DNA of 64,000 nt, taken from NCBI RefSeq assembly GCF_040054535.1, contig NC_090782.1:22093001-22157000 (forward strand), written 5' to 3'. This stretch comes from Antennarius striatus. Its lineage: Eukaryota > Chordata > Actinopteri > Lophiiformes > Antennariidae. The notes below the pieces were generated by a model. The model made no database searches and was not told the DNA's origin. It saw only the letters and a list, made by a program, of their open reading frames with translations. Shown here piece after piece: positions 13,859-24,763 of the stretch (the stretch's first letter is position 1; each line of letters opens with the position of its first letter). The translations under genes and the position numbers were made by a program.

Positions 13859-16800
13859 GTGATCTTGGTCTTGAGTGTGTCCAGCTAACAATGTCTTTGT
13901 GTTTGAGTGCAAATAGGAGCCTGGTAATTATCTCCCCTATTCAGACACTAAACACACAAGCACACACACAAACACACATACACACACAAACACGCACACA
14001 AACAGCAAATCAAATCATACATCAATCACATCTAACACACACCATGACCCGTGTAAATTAAAACAGTTCAAATACTGTGTTCACCATTAACCCACAGCCG
14101 AGCCGGTCCCGCTCACACAGAACCTGCGGTTCTGCAGAGTAAACATCACGCTTTTCCCTTGAAACAAACGCTTCTCTCTGAGGAGCCTGGAGGACAGAGA
14201 AAGCTAAACAACCCTGTGTACACAGTGATGACAAAACACTTGTGGAGCCCAAGAATAGCAGTCGCTTCAGTTCATTTCACCCACAGAATGAAGGCCTGCC
14301 AGTCATTACGGCGTTAGCCACCGGCAGTGCTTGAATGAAATAAAAATAACCCAATGATAGCAATGCTCTAATCTTCCCTGGTCAGGCATGGAATACGTTT
14401 TTACCTCGGGGAGTAATGTTGACATTTTGTTCCCTGAAGCGCGATATATGATCCTCCTGAAGGTAAAACTCATGATAGTTTACAGCCATTATGTATTTGA
14501 GACGTTAAAACTTGAATCTATCCGTCTGATTAATGTGACACAAAAAAGCCGCGGCGCCAACACAAATAACTTGCTCCACAAAGCTGTGACTTCTCTTATC
14601 GCGGTACCTTCAGGAAACCATTAAAATCTCCTGTCAAATTCTGTTACGTCTCTCCGATTGGCCGCGCAGGCGATGCAGTCCCTGCTATGTGGAGCACGGT
14701 TAGTGGTAGTGTCATCTTTTTCTTACTCTTGTAGGATCTTGCTGTCAGTCGTCTGAGGGAAACCGAAGTCCATCACTTCGTCCATCAGCTCGTACACCGT
14801 CACAAAGTTGTCACGGATGCTCTCCTCTTCTAGTTCCTTGAAGTACTCCTTAAACACCTGCAGACGGAAAAGAAACTCAGTGCGACATTCAGAGCTGAGG
14901 CTGTACTTTTGCTTTTTGCTTCATATATAAGTGGAGAAAAAGTGATGCAATCTACAGGCTGCAGCTAAGAAGCAAAACCCTGATTAAGTTTATTGCATAA
15001 TGAGAAAAGCATACAAAGCATTAAGATGTAATTGTTGGCTAATCATGTACATATTGTCATGATAAACAAAATGCAGGCAATCACTTAACATCTATTTTAA
15101 CTAAATGATTAGAAAAAACACACCTGGACTATTTTATAAAGGAAAGAGTAGACCAGAGCGGCGTTGCAATTCTTCTTCGTCATCGCCACCACTGAGGAGA
15201 AGACTGTTAAGAAAATGTCTACAAATGCATTGAGGCGGAAACGGACGAGAGTGGGGACGCCTGGATACCGTGGGCGATTGTGAGATGAATGCCATGACAC
15301 GCAAACTTAACAGAATGCATTACATTCACGAGCGATTGAGAACACGGCCACAGGGAGGTAAAGCAGCTCGGTTGTCTCGGGCTTTGCGCTGGGAATAGCA
15401 CTTACTCACAACTGCAGTATCATGCTGAATTAATAATGTGGAAGGAAGTTTGACTACCAGATCCTGTATTAAGAAAGGAGGATATACGCTGCATAATCAC
15501 AGCAAAGCTATGTTCAATTTTTCAACTGGCTGTGATGAAACGGAATCTGAAATGCTAACTCCAGAGGAGATCTGTAGAACAGGACCTCTTATAGAGGAGG
15601 AGGAGACGGCCTATAGATCTATAGATCCACATGTCAGAAGCTTTAAATTAAATGGAGACAGATTCACACTTATTACTGTAAGGATCGAGACTTTTCAAGG
15701 ATCAAAACGTTACTTGGATACGGTACAGGTTGCTGTGTTTGATCCACAGGAAGTGCGCCGAGCCGTGGCTGACCAATGGCGTCGTCTCAGCCTCTTCTTC
15801 CCTCTTCATCAGGATGGGCATAAAGTGGTCAATTTCATTCATGTCCATGTTGCCCATGTAGTTACGGCAGATCAGCACCTGAATGCATAAAGGTAAGAAC
15901 AAAATGTGTGTGGAAGGAGATGTACGTTACCAAGGGGTCACTACCTAACAACAAGCATGAAACATTCTGGACCCACCCCAACCATGGGTCAGTTTCACAG
16001 AAGTGAGGGTTAGAGAGAGGTTAAGTTTGCTCTGGTCATTGCATTGCATTAAAAAAAAAATCTAGAATCATTGGAATTCCTCAAACATCAAGAGACACCT
16101 CTCATGTCATCGGAATAAAAAAAATATCGTCAAGTTATGCCACAGAAACCTGCATCTATCTGATCCCACCTACTGAATGAGCTTTAATTCAACATGTAAA
16201 CCTTATTAGGGAGGAAGAAATACAAATGCTCACAGTTCTTAAATGGAAACAGTCACCACTTTCATTCTTGGCTATTCTGTGTTGAAAGTTTGTCGGAATA
16301 AAAATACTGACTAGTATTTGATATCTGCTCCTGAAAGTAAACCACTCCATGCATTTAGAACAAGGGAGGGACCTGGAATAAGTTTGGTGATGTAGTTTAT
16401 TAGTGACATTCCTCTCAACCTCAGTTGTTCTGTGTCTTAGATGTTCTTCTAAAAGGTGCTTTCATGCTTCCTTCTTATCTCCTTTAGGACAGGATGCACT
16501 GGACTGTTCTTTATGATGAGAAAAGAGATGATGATTCATGGCATTTTCTTGGAAGATTTTAAAGAATACATCCCTCATCGACTGCAGCATAGTGAAAAAG
16601 CCTGATGTAGGGGTTCTCTGCATAAGGTGACCTTCCGCTAAGTTCTTATGAATTTATATTTACCTCTGCCAATAAGGATATGCGATTAGTTGGGTTTGTT
16701 TGTCTATTTATCAGCAGGGTCACAGAGAAACAGATTTTCCTTTCACCATTTCCTCAAGCGCATACTGGAGCCACGCTTCCTTGTAGACTCTATGTTGAAG

Positions 16801-17536
16801 AAACTCGGAGAACCTGTTTGCTACAAAAGCTGAGTGCAGGTCTTTAAACACAGATAGCTAACAGACTAAATACGAGTCACACCATCCATGAAGGCAGCAT
16901 TTGGCAATTAAAAAAAAAAAAAACATTCATCACATCATGTATTCTGTTTTAAACACACACTTTGATGCAAATAAACCAGATTGTGGATTTAGCAGGATGT
17001 AATATGAAAAAAAAAAAAGTACACCAAAGAACTATTAAAAGATTTGGAAAATCAATCAGCACAAATAGAAAATCAAGCTTGTTGTTTTCAGCCTTCCTCT
17101 AGAATGTTGAACACATCTCCTCCGTTCCCTAGGTGAGTCTGGAGTAACATGGATGAGGAGCGAGACGAAAAGTGAGCTCAGAATCATCTTAATTTGCGGG
17201 ACACGTCTGGTGAAGCTAGACTGCTTAGTTCGCGAGACACCCCCTCTCAAAGAGTCCTCTCTGATGTTTCACCACATGAAATACAACATCATAAAATTCA
17301 AAAATGTCAAAAGACACAACCAGGTAATATGTTTAATACATGAGCAAAGTTCAGCGAAGCTAGCATTTACAGCTTGTGAGAAATCCTCTGGACAAAAAAA
17401 AATATTATGAGCGGACGATATCGCACTGTCATTTTTAGGATGGGGGGATATAAACTGAAGGAAACATACATATTTATGTCACAGAAGAGAATAATTTTGT
17501 GTTACCTTTATTTATACACACACATGCGTGCACGCG

Positions 17537-17579
<43 letters not shown>

Positions 17580-20500
17580 AGATGAGTCAGCAGACTTTCC
17601 AGAGGGTGGATACACACAGAGTGAAAAAAAAAAGGGATGAAGGCTTCAATGCTTGAGGGATCCAATTGATGCGTATGTGCTAAAGCACGTGCACACACAC
17701 CGGCACGCACATACGCATACACACATGAACATACACACACACAGACAAACACAGCACCCCCCCCCCTTTCAGCGGAGGAGTGTTCCGCAGGGGTCACATG
17801 GGGGCAGATACAACAAAGGCGGGAGGAAATAAGAAATAAAAAACGGAAATGCCAGGAAGGTGAAGTAATCAGAGGAATAAAAAAAAGATATATCAACAGG
17901 TCACTGCTCAGCTTTGTGTGAGAGGACATTGAAGTCACAGGGCGAAAAGGTCAGAGGTCATCAGTGGGAGAGAATGTGGTTTAGAGTAATATCAAGCACC
18001 CAAACTTCAGAGGCTTCACTTTGTACCGAGCAGACATAGAAGTAATTATATCATCAACTATACAATTTTACAGCAGACATTAAATTACTGCTTATTGGAC
18101 TGGAGCGCTGTCTTCAGGACACAAACTGGATCGACAGATTTACTTGAATAATATTTACTCATGTGAAACATAAGAACACGATCAATGATGGATCTACAGA
18201 TACGAAACCTTTTGGCAACCTGCGGGATATATGAGTTGAATATATTTGGAAAATTGCAAAGATAGGAGCTATTATCTAAATTATATTAGGATAAATATGT
18301 TCTGTCTGACAGGTGTATCAGATACATTAATCTGTGGCTCCCCTGATCCCCTATATCACCGGTCATGTGTCTGATTTACACAGGACTAAATCAAACACAC
18401 TTACAGCATGGCGCCAAGGCGTTTCAAGTGTGTTATTGACTCAGCTCTTGAGATAATAAGTGATTCCCTCGTCACAGCATTTCAATTGAAAGGTTGTCAC
18501 CTAAACTCAGATTAAAAAAGAAAAATATCAGATGGGGCGTATAGTCAGCGATGTCATTTGAGTTTGTTATTGGGACACACAGGATGGTCAGTTAGTGTTT
18601 ACAGTGTGTGAAATCAATAGGGAACACTAACTATTGACCTCTGGAAGCAAACAGCAACCAAAAGCTAACAGCTGTTTAGAAAATAATCACAGCTCAAATT
18701 GTTCTATAGTGAAACGTCTGTCGGGAGTCAACAGAGGCAAACTTGTCCATGAAATAAAGTTCAATTGAAAAGAAAGTGAGACAGAGAGACAGACACCACT
18801 GAGTTGGTTTATCAGTGGCGATCATTTACAGTGGAGCTGCACACTCAAATAGCTGCTCTGTGATGGCCAGCATGAGCATGTTTCAAAGAAATGTATAAAT
18901 CGGTCAGTGAATATTAAAAGAAGACAATCTTAGCTATATCTCGATCAGTGGGTCTTTAATGTTGATGAACATCTCTGATAAATACGCATAACCCAAACTT
19001 ATAGGTTGAATCTCTGTTGGAACCCATGCTTCGAAGGAGAAATGTACTGCAATGCTCACGATGGAAAAAAATAAAAATAAATCTACTGAAGCGCTGTGAA
19101 TAAAATGATGCCATGCTGATTTCAATAGTCTGACATTTCAGTCTACGTCGTCCATCCCAGCAGCGTGCGGTCTGGTGCCCAAAAGCAACAACCCCGGGGC
19201 AGGAATAAAGGGCATCGCTTACAGTTTTCAATATGTCTTGGTGTGACCAGTTCACCTGCGCAAGTAAGATGACGTTTCTCACGTGACAACGCTTGACAAC
19301 CTTTTATTTTTAAAAAAAATCCAAATTCTCCTTGTTAATATTTGAAACCTGTTCTACATTAAGTTAATTTGATTATTAATACCACAGTTGATCTCCCTGC
19401 TTTTCACTGCTGTAATAAAGGACAAGGATTCTTTCTGGTCATGACAAAGGGAAGAAGATGAGTGAAGGTAAAGAGCTACTGGCTTGCCCCGGGGCAGAGA
19501 TGGGTAGATAGGGAAGGAGAGAAAAGAGAAACCCTTTAATCTGTACAATCAGACATCCAGTCTATGAGGGACTGATCCTTTTCCCTGATGAGTATTGTCA
19601 AGCATAAGGCGCTTTCAGCGCTTCTCTTTTTCTCTTGCCCTAAAAATAAGTTAACCCGATACAGGCTTGGATGTGAAACTTAAGTTAAAAACATTTTTTT
19701 TTAAATCCTCCAATAATACTGTACATGCAAACTGTAACAAATGACACTGTAATAAGTTATGTATGGTTTGATGAAGTTTGGAGACCGAACACACTTTATA
19801 ATAAAGTTTTTTACATTATATACAGATTATTTTTGAATAATATTCATTGAACTGTCAATCATTAATTGTAACAGGCTATCTTGTAAAATGTCAGATGATA
19901 GTGAAACTGCACCTAAGAATCTGTAGATGCGATTATTACTTCTAAATTAGTGGTTTGATTACTTGACCAACAGCCATCGACCCAAATAGATCTGGTTTAT
20001 CATACTACTAAAACTGGAACAGGTAGAAATAAACTAACCATCAACTCTTCTGATTTTAAAACTTACTTTCCAACTAACATTCGTTCGGAGTTTCTAACCT
20101 CTGACGTGTAAATATTTGCTTTCTCTTTAGGCTCCTCATAATTTAAGTGCCCATATTTGCAGTTTTTAGAATGCTGATGGGAATAAAGCAAGACATGGCC
20201 TTTTGCTTCAGGAAACTGTCAGATTTCACTCATGTGAGAAAATCATATCACAACATGCATTTCTATGTATGTCGCAACATCAAACTATGCAACGCAAAGC
20301 AGTTTTTCATGCAATAATCCATCGGGGCTGCAAAAAGGTAAAGTTTTAAACTTATAAGTAGGACACATCAGATACAATGAAGGCTGCTTCGCTGCACTAG
20401 AACAAGCCCTCTGTGGAGACCGAGCGTGATTAGAACGAGTTTGGCAAGTTGAGCCTCTCTTCCTGGCTGCGCACACGTCCGGTTAAGTTAGCCGGTTCGT

Positions 20501-20703
20501 AGCAATAAAACGCCCAATCGTAATAAAATATCTTTACATGAATGAAAATATAAGTATATTTTTATGGACTTTTTAAAAATAAATAAATAAAGCAGCACAT
20601 TTTCCTCGAAACAGGTGCTGCCCTCATGTCAACTCCCCTCCTTCACCGACAACAAACTTACCTTTCCCTTCACGTCAAGGATAAATATCGCCGAGGCTGA
20701 CAT
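1542..20703 (-). CDS. ap1m2: AP-1 complex subunit mu (mu-2-like), complete, 12 coding exons
   Basis: Medium chain of the AP-1 adaptor, which sorts tyrosine-motif cargo into clathrin vesicles at the trans-Golgi and endosomes. Coding exons, minus strand: 20703-20662, 15878-15722, 15191-15124, 14857-14727, 11117-10970, 10087-9961, 6980-6838, 5681-5610, 5361-5203, 4772-4647, 4065-3990, 1564-1542. Phases agree and sum to 1272 nt, 423 residues, the same as human AP1M1 and AP1M2. It starts [14 protein letters not shown] and ends DYQLRTN. The longin-like N-terminus spans about 1-140 and the mu homology domain about 168-421, with FMDVIES and LPWVRY contributing to the cargo pocket. Residues such as [22 protein letters not shown] and KFSHSRVEI favour mu-2 over mu-1; a fish-specific ap1m3 is possible. 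Exon 2 uses a weak donor (gtatcc). The last exon is only 23 nt, beyond a 2.4-kb intron. CA/TG arrays abut exons 5, 7 and 8. Confidence 0.95.
1565..3989 (-). other. ap1m2 last intron with dispersed repeat copies
   Basis: Intron between ap1m2 exons 11 and 12 (donor gtgaga at 3989, acceptor ttggcag ending at 1565). It contains poly-C/G runs and imperfect direct repeats annotated separately. Several open reading stretches (such as 3109-3543 minus) are made of this repeat material and resemble no known protein. Confidence 0.7.
2849..3530. repeat. Diverged direct repeat copies, family unknown
   Basis: 2849-2873 and 3457-3481 match at 23 of 25 bases (core ccaggtaatg, atatga, ggatgtt). Similarity continues past them (gtttcattcct against ggttcactcct, then a ggcgaatat-like stretch). 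A third related piece with ggttcattcctggggcagcg lies at about 3229-3248. This looks like remnants of an interspersed or tandem element of about 600 bp spacing. No terminal repeats or coding capacity could be defined. Confidence 0.5.
5552..5584. repeat. (TG)n microsatellite in ap1m2 intron 8
   Basis: Pure TG dinucleotide array on the plus strand, so (CA)n in the ap1m2 transcript. It begins about 26 nt after the 5' splice site of exon 8 (exon ends 5610). Confidence 0.95.
6990..7041. repeat. (CA)n microsatellite beside ap1m2 exon 7 acceptor
   Basis: About 25 CA units on plus, so (UG)n in the ap1m2 pre-mRNA, ending about 9 nt before the 3' splice site of exon 7 (exon starts 6980). It displaces the normal polypyrimidine tract. 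Confidence 0.95.
7164..7226. repeat. (AC)n microsatellite
   Basis: About 31 AC units in ap1m2 intron 6, roughly 120 bp from the preceding CA array. Confidence 0.95.
7318..7362. repeat. Compound CA/CG dinucleotide repeat
   Basis: Mixed acac, gcgcgtgcgtacgc and acac runs in ap1m2 intron 6. Confidence 0.85.
8597..8629. repeat. Short TA/TG compound microsatellite
   Basis: tatatatg followed by a TG array with one TGCG interruption; ap1m2 intron 6. A smaller TG array lies at about 8114-8137. Confidence 0.85.
8710..8723 (+). promoter_or_regulatory. CTCF-like core motif
   Basis: CCAGCAGAGGGCAG matches every position of the CTCF core consensus CCASYAGRKGGCRS. It lies in ap1m2 intron 6. Occupancy cannot be judged from sequence, and the motif also occurs by chance and in repeats. 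Confidence 0.4.
8782..8838 (-). mobile_element. 3' tail fragment of a teleost interspersed repeat
   Basis: On the minus strand it reads ggataggctccagctccctg, then gacccgctacggtggat, the 3' tail of the same repeat class as the longer copy at 35322-35650. It is bounded by A/T-rich sequence. It is a fragment without its own coding capacity. Confidence 0.6.
9180..9380. repeat. Purine-rich (GA/G) tract
   Basis: About 200 bp with almost only A and G on the plus strand, including gagagagag and a nearly pure G run at 9271-9288. In ap1m2 intron 6 the transcript carries it as a polypyrimidine (CT/C) stretch. Such tracts can form triplex or quadruplex DNA; that is inference. Confidence 0.7.
10856..10937. 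repeat. (TG)n microsatellite beside ap1m2 exon 5 donor
   Basis: About 40 TG units on plus, (CA)n in the ap1m2 transcript, starting about 33 nt after the 5' splice site of exon 5 (exon ends 10970). One GC interruption occurs near 10920. Confidence 0.95.
11986..12021. repeat. 12-bp minisatellite, three perfect copies
   Basis: CAATAAGCTGCG occurs three times in direct tandem without mismatch, in ap1m2 intron 4. Confidence 0.95.
12944..13020 (+). mobile_element. tRNA-like head of a teleost SINE-type repeat
   Basis: Sequence ggcacatcggcacagtgtg, tagcgctgtcacctcacag, caagaaggttctgggttc resembles the 5' head of the common teleost element that begins near 'cacggtggtgcagtggttagcac'. Box A-like and box B-like (ggttctgggttca) segments are visible. 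Only the head is present; similarity ends near 13010. Confidence 0.6.
13638..13721. repeat. (CA)42 microsatellite, left arm of inverted pair
   Basis: 84 nt of pure CA in ap1m2 intron 4. With the TG array at 13774-13857 it forms complementary arms around a 52-bp spacer. A smaller CA run lies at about 13562-13578. Confidence 0.95.
13774..13857. repeat. (GT)42 microsatellite, right arm of inverted pair
   Basis: 84 nt of pure GT, the same length as the CA array 52 bp to its left and complementary to it. Confidence 0.95.
15879..20661 (-). other. ap1m2 intron 1
   Basis: 4.8-kb first intron between the 14-codon first exon and exon 2. It contains a CA/CG compound microsatellite (about 17517-17576), CA-rich sequence at 17690-17750 and otherwise unremarkable A/T-rich DNA. 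I see no coding exon or RNA gene. Confidence 0.75.
17517..17576. repeat. Compound CA/CG microsatellite
   Basis: acacacatgcgtgcacgcgc followed by a pure CA array, in ap1m2 intron 1. Confidence 0.9.
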
Positions 20704-20980
20704 TATGGCGAAGAAATATCCTTAAGAAAAAGAATGAGATGATATTTATGTCTACTGTCAGATATTGGTCACTTAAATGGAGAAATATTCGCTCCCCTCA
20801 TCCTCTTTCCACCTCTCCCTCTACAGTCGTTGAGATGCAAAGCGCTGCTGTTCCGGACCGCGGATTCAAGCTAGCTTCAGGCTAGCCGCAGTGCGAGAGA
20901 TGACACTTCCGGAAGTTAGCAAACACAAGACTTTAAGTTAGCTCAGAATGCTAATGTCAGCTCAGAATGCTAATGGTGCG
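20704..20980 (-). promoter_or_regulatory. ap1m2 5' UTR and promoter with palindromic ETS site
   Basis: Directly upstream of the ap1m2 start codon. The perfect 12-bp palindrome ACTTCCGGAAGT at 20905-20916 is two overlapping ETS/GABP-type CCGGAAGT sites, typical of TATA-less housekeeping promoters. CpG content is locally raised (around 20855 ccggaccgcgg). No TATA box was seen. The transcription start was not located. Confidence 0.5.
20940..20975. repeat. 17-bp direct repeat, two copies
   Basis: agctcagaatgctaatg occurs at 20940-20956 and 20959-20975, two bases apart, just beyond the ETS palindrome in the ap1m2 promoter region. Confidence 0.9.
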
Positions 20981-23173
20981 TGTAAAGATTTTTAAACATG
21001 ATCACGTTCATGACTAAAAAAAAAAAAAAAAAAACTAAAAAAAAAAATGTGGCAAATGTGGATACTTTACCTGTAATTAATATATCTGAAACAGTTGAAT
21101 ACAGTATGCTTGTTTTCCAATTAATCTCAATAAAAAGCATTTTACTTGAATATAGCTATTGATGAAGTATTTTTCACTGCTTACTACTTTCCTGTCAATA
21201 AAGCATGATGAAATAATATAATTTCTACTTTTCACTCTATTGCTTAGTTTTTAATCACACTTGAAATTTTAATCCAAAAAAATGTTGACCTTGTGGAATA
21301 TCACAAACATATTAAAACTTGCACAATGTGCATTAGAATATAATCTTTATATTTACATACGTAGATAATTCTAATGCAATACGAATTCATGACTTTCATG
21401 TACTGTACTGCCTTTTCTGTTATCACTACGTACTAAAAATCTACGCACAACCTACAGTATAATACCTTTAAATTTTTATTCTGAGATAATAAATACTGTA
21501 TATCAATAGGCAAATCCTGTGAGGGTAAGTGCTGTGGTTTGTGTCATAGCTGACCTCGAATGCGTTACTTTTATTTTGAAAGTGAAATTCCGGTTTTGCT
21601 CTAGCTGGTCTACGTGAACTTAACGTTTCTGGGTAAGAGCGTCGCCTGACGGCTTTCCACAGACCTGTCAGAAACTCTCATCAGCTGGATGGTCGCGGAG
21701 GCTCCGGGCCCCCGTTAGACACACAGTGTCAAGCTTCATTAACTGATGCCAGTTATGTAAAATTTAAAAAGAGGTGAGTGTGACGTTCACATTTTTTGAC
21801 CCCTGTGACAAACGAATACCAATTGGAAAAGAAAGTAGTACTCAAAAGTGACATCTATTTTACCACATTTGACCCATTCAAGCAGTCCAGGTGACACTGA
21901 TCCAGCTTTCAATAGATTTTTATTGTCACATTTTTTTTAAACTAGTTTTGCAAAATAATCATTAGAAGATAAGAAATTCAGTCACTGCTCCAGTCTGTTG
22001 CTAAGAGTCTTAAAATAGCAATCAAATCAGGATTTTAAATTTAAAGTGGGCTAATTCCTTTACTATAATTAAAACAGCTTATATTGTTATGTAGAACAGG
22101 TGCAGTGAGAACCTTCCTAAATCTGTAAAAGATATATTTTATTTAAGAAAAGGTAAAAATCAGAATGTTCCACGATGCTGTAACAATACAAATTGACGTA
22201 TAACAGTAAAAATTTAGGATATGTGAAAAAAGGAGAGCACTAACATAAGCACATTTGTCCTTGAAGGAACAAATGTCTCTGTTAATCTTAATTAATTTAA
22301 GGGATGAATGAAATTCAAACAAGACTTGTGTAAAAATATTTGTTGTAAGATTCTTTTAAGAAGTTTCATGAAAATCTGTCAAATAGTTTAAGAGTAACTG
22401 GTAACAATGGTGAAGAAATAACCTTGACTGAAGTGATAAAGGAAGTGAAATACACACATCCCTCCCTTTTTGAGTAACTGATAAAAAAGGCCCAAAATAG
22501 CCATTGTATTATCTTCAAAAAGTAGGAAACAAATTCTGAACCAACCCATTTTATGAAGGTAAATTTATGAATTTAAAAGTTGGATGGAAATAAATCCCAC
22601 CAAATCTGTTTAAAATCTGTCCAATAATTCACTTAGTCGAGTAAATTCGCTTTGATGACCTTGAGCTTTTATTAAGTTATTGGAAATTATCCGATGGTTT
22701 GCTCTGCGATCATCAAAAGCTCATGCAAACTAGTACATCTGCAACTTCGCTCGACGCCACCACAGTGCAAAAGTGAAATATTCCTGTACACTCAAGTCAC
22801 AGCTGTTCTTTCCTGCTTAAACCACAAGATACTTTGATTAACCTGTGCTGCAAATCAACCAATCAGCAGTAATGTACCCAAAAACAGCCAACAGACCCAT
22901 CTGTCAGTGTTGAATGTTAACATTTACAGAAGATCTGATTTTACTTGAACTCATTAAAATAGAACAAAAATGTCTCTGTCTAGAACAAAAATGGTACCTT
23001 ACATTAGTGAAGCTGATGCTAAAATGTCTTTTGCATTGATATTTGCATTTTTGCACTTAATCATTTTGCAACTAATGGCATGAATCTGAGCAAACAATTG
23101 TAGAAACAGAAAGACAGCAGGAGTGGAATTGGTGGTTTATGCAGTTGAGGAGGTAAATGGAGAGACAGTTCTA
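20981..23173. other. Intergenic between ap1m2 promoter and TEMP 3' end
   Basis: A/T-rich, no coding exon recognised. Contains an A-rich stretch near 21015-21047 and a GC-richer patch at 21590-21725 that could be an unannotated promoter or exon. A short near-perfect inverted repeat lies at about 22250-22275 (acatttgtcct / aggaacaaatgt). The lower part should hold the TEMP 3' UTR; a minus-strand AATAAA occurs at 22673-22668. Confidence 0.5.
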
Positions 23174-24763
23174 TTAAGCAATGGCAAATTCGATTTCATC
23201 CATCTCATCCTCCGTGTCCTCCATTATTTCCGCTGCCCTTTCAGCTCTTGCTCTCTCACTGGCCGGGATGTAGTTGTCCTCAATGAAGCCGTCGTCGTCT
23301 TCTTCCTCATTCGCGGGAGGCATGCAGCGAGGGTTGATCCCGCTGCCTCCTTGCGGAGTGAAGCCCACCTCCAGGCCTGCGGTGATAGAAACAGTTTCAC
23401 TTTTGTCTGCATGTTTCCATCATTACAAACTTCATTTTTAAATGCTATCTCTGGAAAACAACAATTTCGTCACCTGTTGTTTCATCGAAAGGGAAAAACA
23501 ATCTGCCAGTTAACCTTTTAGCTTTTCGACGAGTGTTCATTTACTCCTAAATGAGCAAATTGTGAGTTCAAGGGGAAGTGTACCATCAGCAGATGTGTCC
23601 TAATGGAAGCGCTCATGTACCTTGGTCCCAATCAGAATGTGAAGTAAACATATTTAAATAATTGCTGGCAGAATTAAAATGCAATTTTTAAGTCATCACT
23701 GAAGCATTAAGGTTTAAATGCTGAATACAAACAGGCTGTATAGGCACTGAGTGGAAAATTCAGCGGCCTCTATAATGAAGAAAGGTCTGTTAGTGCCCCT
23801 TATTTGTTTGTCTGCTAGGAGGATTAAGATAATGACTGATGTTTTCTGGAAGTGCAAGTAATGCTCCAGAAAAGAAACTATGAGGAGATTCCTCCAGTTT
23901 TCCATAATTTTGATTTAATTTGTTTTTTTTTAAATCATTCTGTGACCACTTTCCTAATTCGGAAAAACTACATAAACATTTTAACATGAAAATCTAGCAA
24001 AACCTATTAAAGTTTAGTGCAAATTCAATATAGATGCATGATTTTTCTCACAATTTGATTTAATTTCTATGGAAATAATCCATTGATTGTGATTACGTCT
24101 AGTTATGTTTACTTATTTACATGGTGTGACCGCAATCCAGATTATAACCAAACTCTGATGGATTAATATAGTAACAAACGCGTCTAGAACACATATCTAA
24201 CATTATGGTGCAGCTAAGACAATAATGTTTGTTGTGGTTCTCATTCATGTCATGATTTTTTCCTGTGGGTCCAGATCCGGTACATGCATGCATGCATTCG
24301 GTCTTAGTGGAGATATTCGCTCTGTGCAGTTTCCATTCAAATATCAAAGATGTTTTTACGGGCAAAAACAAACCTGTTGGTTCACAATGGCTGACAGTAT
24401 CTGCGTCCCTCAGCCGTGTGTGCCTGTAGCTGGCCAGGTAACGCCGAAACACCTGGAATTTGGCCAGGAGGGCGATGAAAACGGAGACGGAGAGAGCTGT
24501 GACGAGGACGGCAACCAGGAACTCCCAGTTGTGAGAGTTGTATTTACCTCTCGGGCCATTCCAAGTGACTGCAAGAGAGGAAAATAAATAAATGAATTAA
24601 AAAAAGTGGACCAAAAAATGTAATCCACTTTTTCTAATTTCACATTGAATGCTTTTACAAGCAACAGTCTGACTTTTGATAAATATTCACAAGATTTATC
24701 ACATTTTTCTGAGGATCAGGGAAGTTTTTTCCTCTAATTCTTACCATTCTGTGTTTCCGTCAT
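23174..24763 (-). CDS. C1orf210: Type III endosome membrane protein TEMP ortholog, complete, 3 coding exons
   Basis: Small single-pass membrane protein without signal peptide, related in its tail to LRRC19; the mammalian protein localises to endosomes and its precise job is poorly defined. Coding exons, minus strand: 24763-24745 (19 nt, MTETQN plus one base), 24568-24374, 23376-23174. Phases match (1,1) and give 138 residues. An extracellular stretch with the glycosylation sequon NVT (6-8) is followed by a membrane helix at about 22-42 and [13 protein letters not shown], which matches RRYHASYRHRPL of human C1orf210. The acidic motif [14 protein letters not shown] (about 95-108) is the family hallmark. 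The fish protein continues about 30 acidic residues ([20 protein letters not shown]) before its end. Exon 1 is inferred from the ATG, gtaaga donor, phase match and the resemblance of MTET to human MNET; exons 2 and 3 are secure. It lies head to head with tie1, as in human. Confidence 0.88.

Larger units (their letters stand above)
11118..14726 (-). other. ap1m2 intron 4, repeat-rich
   Basis: No coding exon was recognised. It contains a small inverted repeat (ctatctacc and ggtagatag around 11897-11932), a 12-bp triplicate, a repeat head at about 12944 and two very long dinucleotide arrays at 13.6-13.9 kb. Confidence 0.7.

Noticed and set aside
15438..15890. 150-codon plus-strand open frame overlapping ap1m2 exon 2
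   Set aside because: Its 3' half is the exact antisense of the well-supported ap1m2 exon 2, and its 5' half lies in the ap1m2 intron with no recognisable similarity. A chance opening is the simplest reading.
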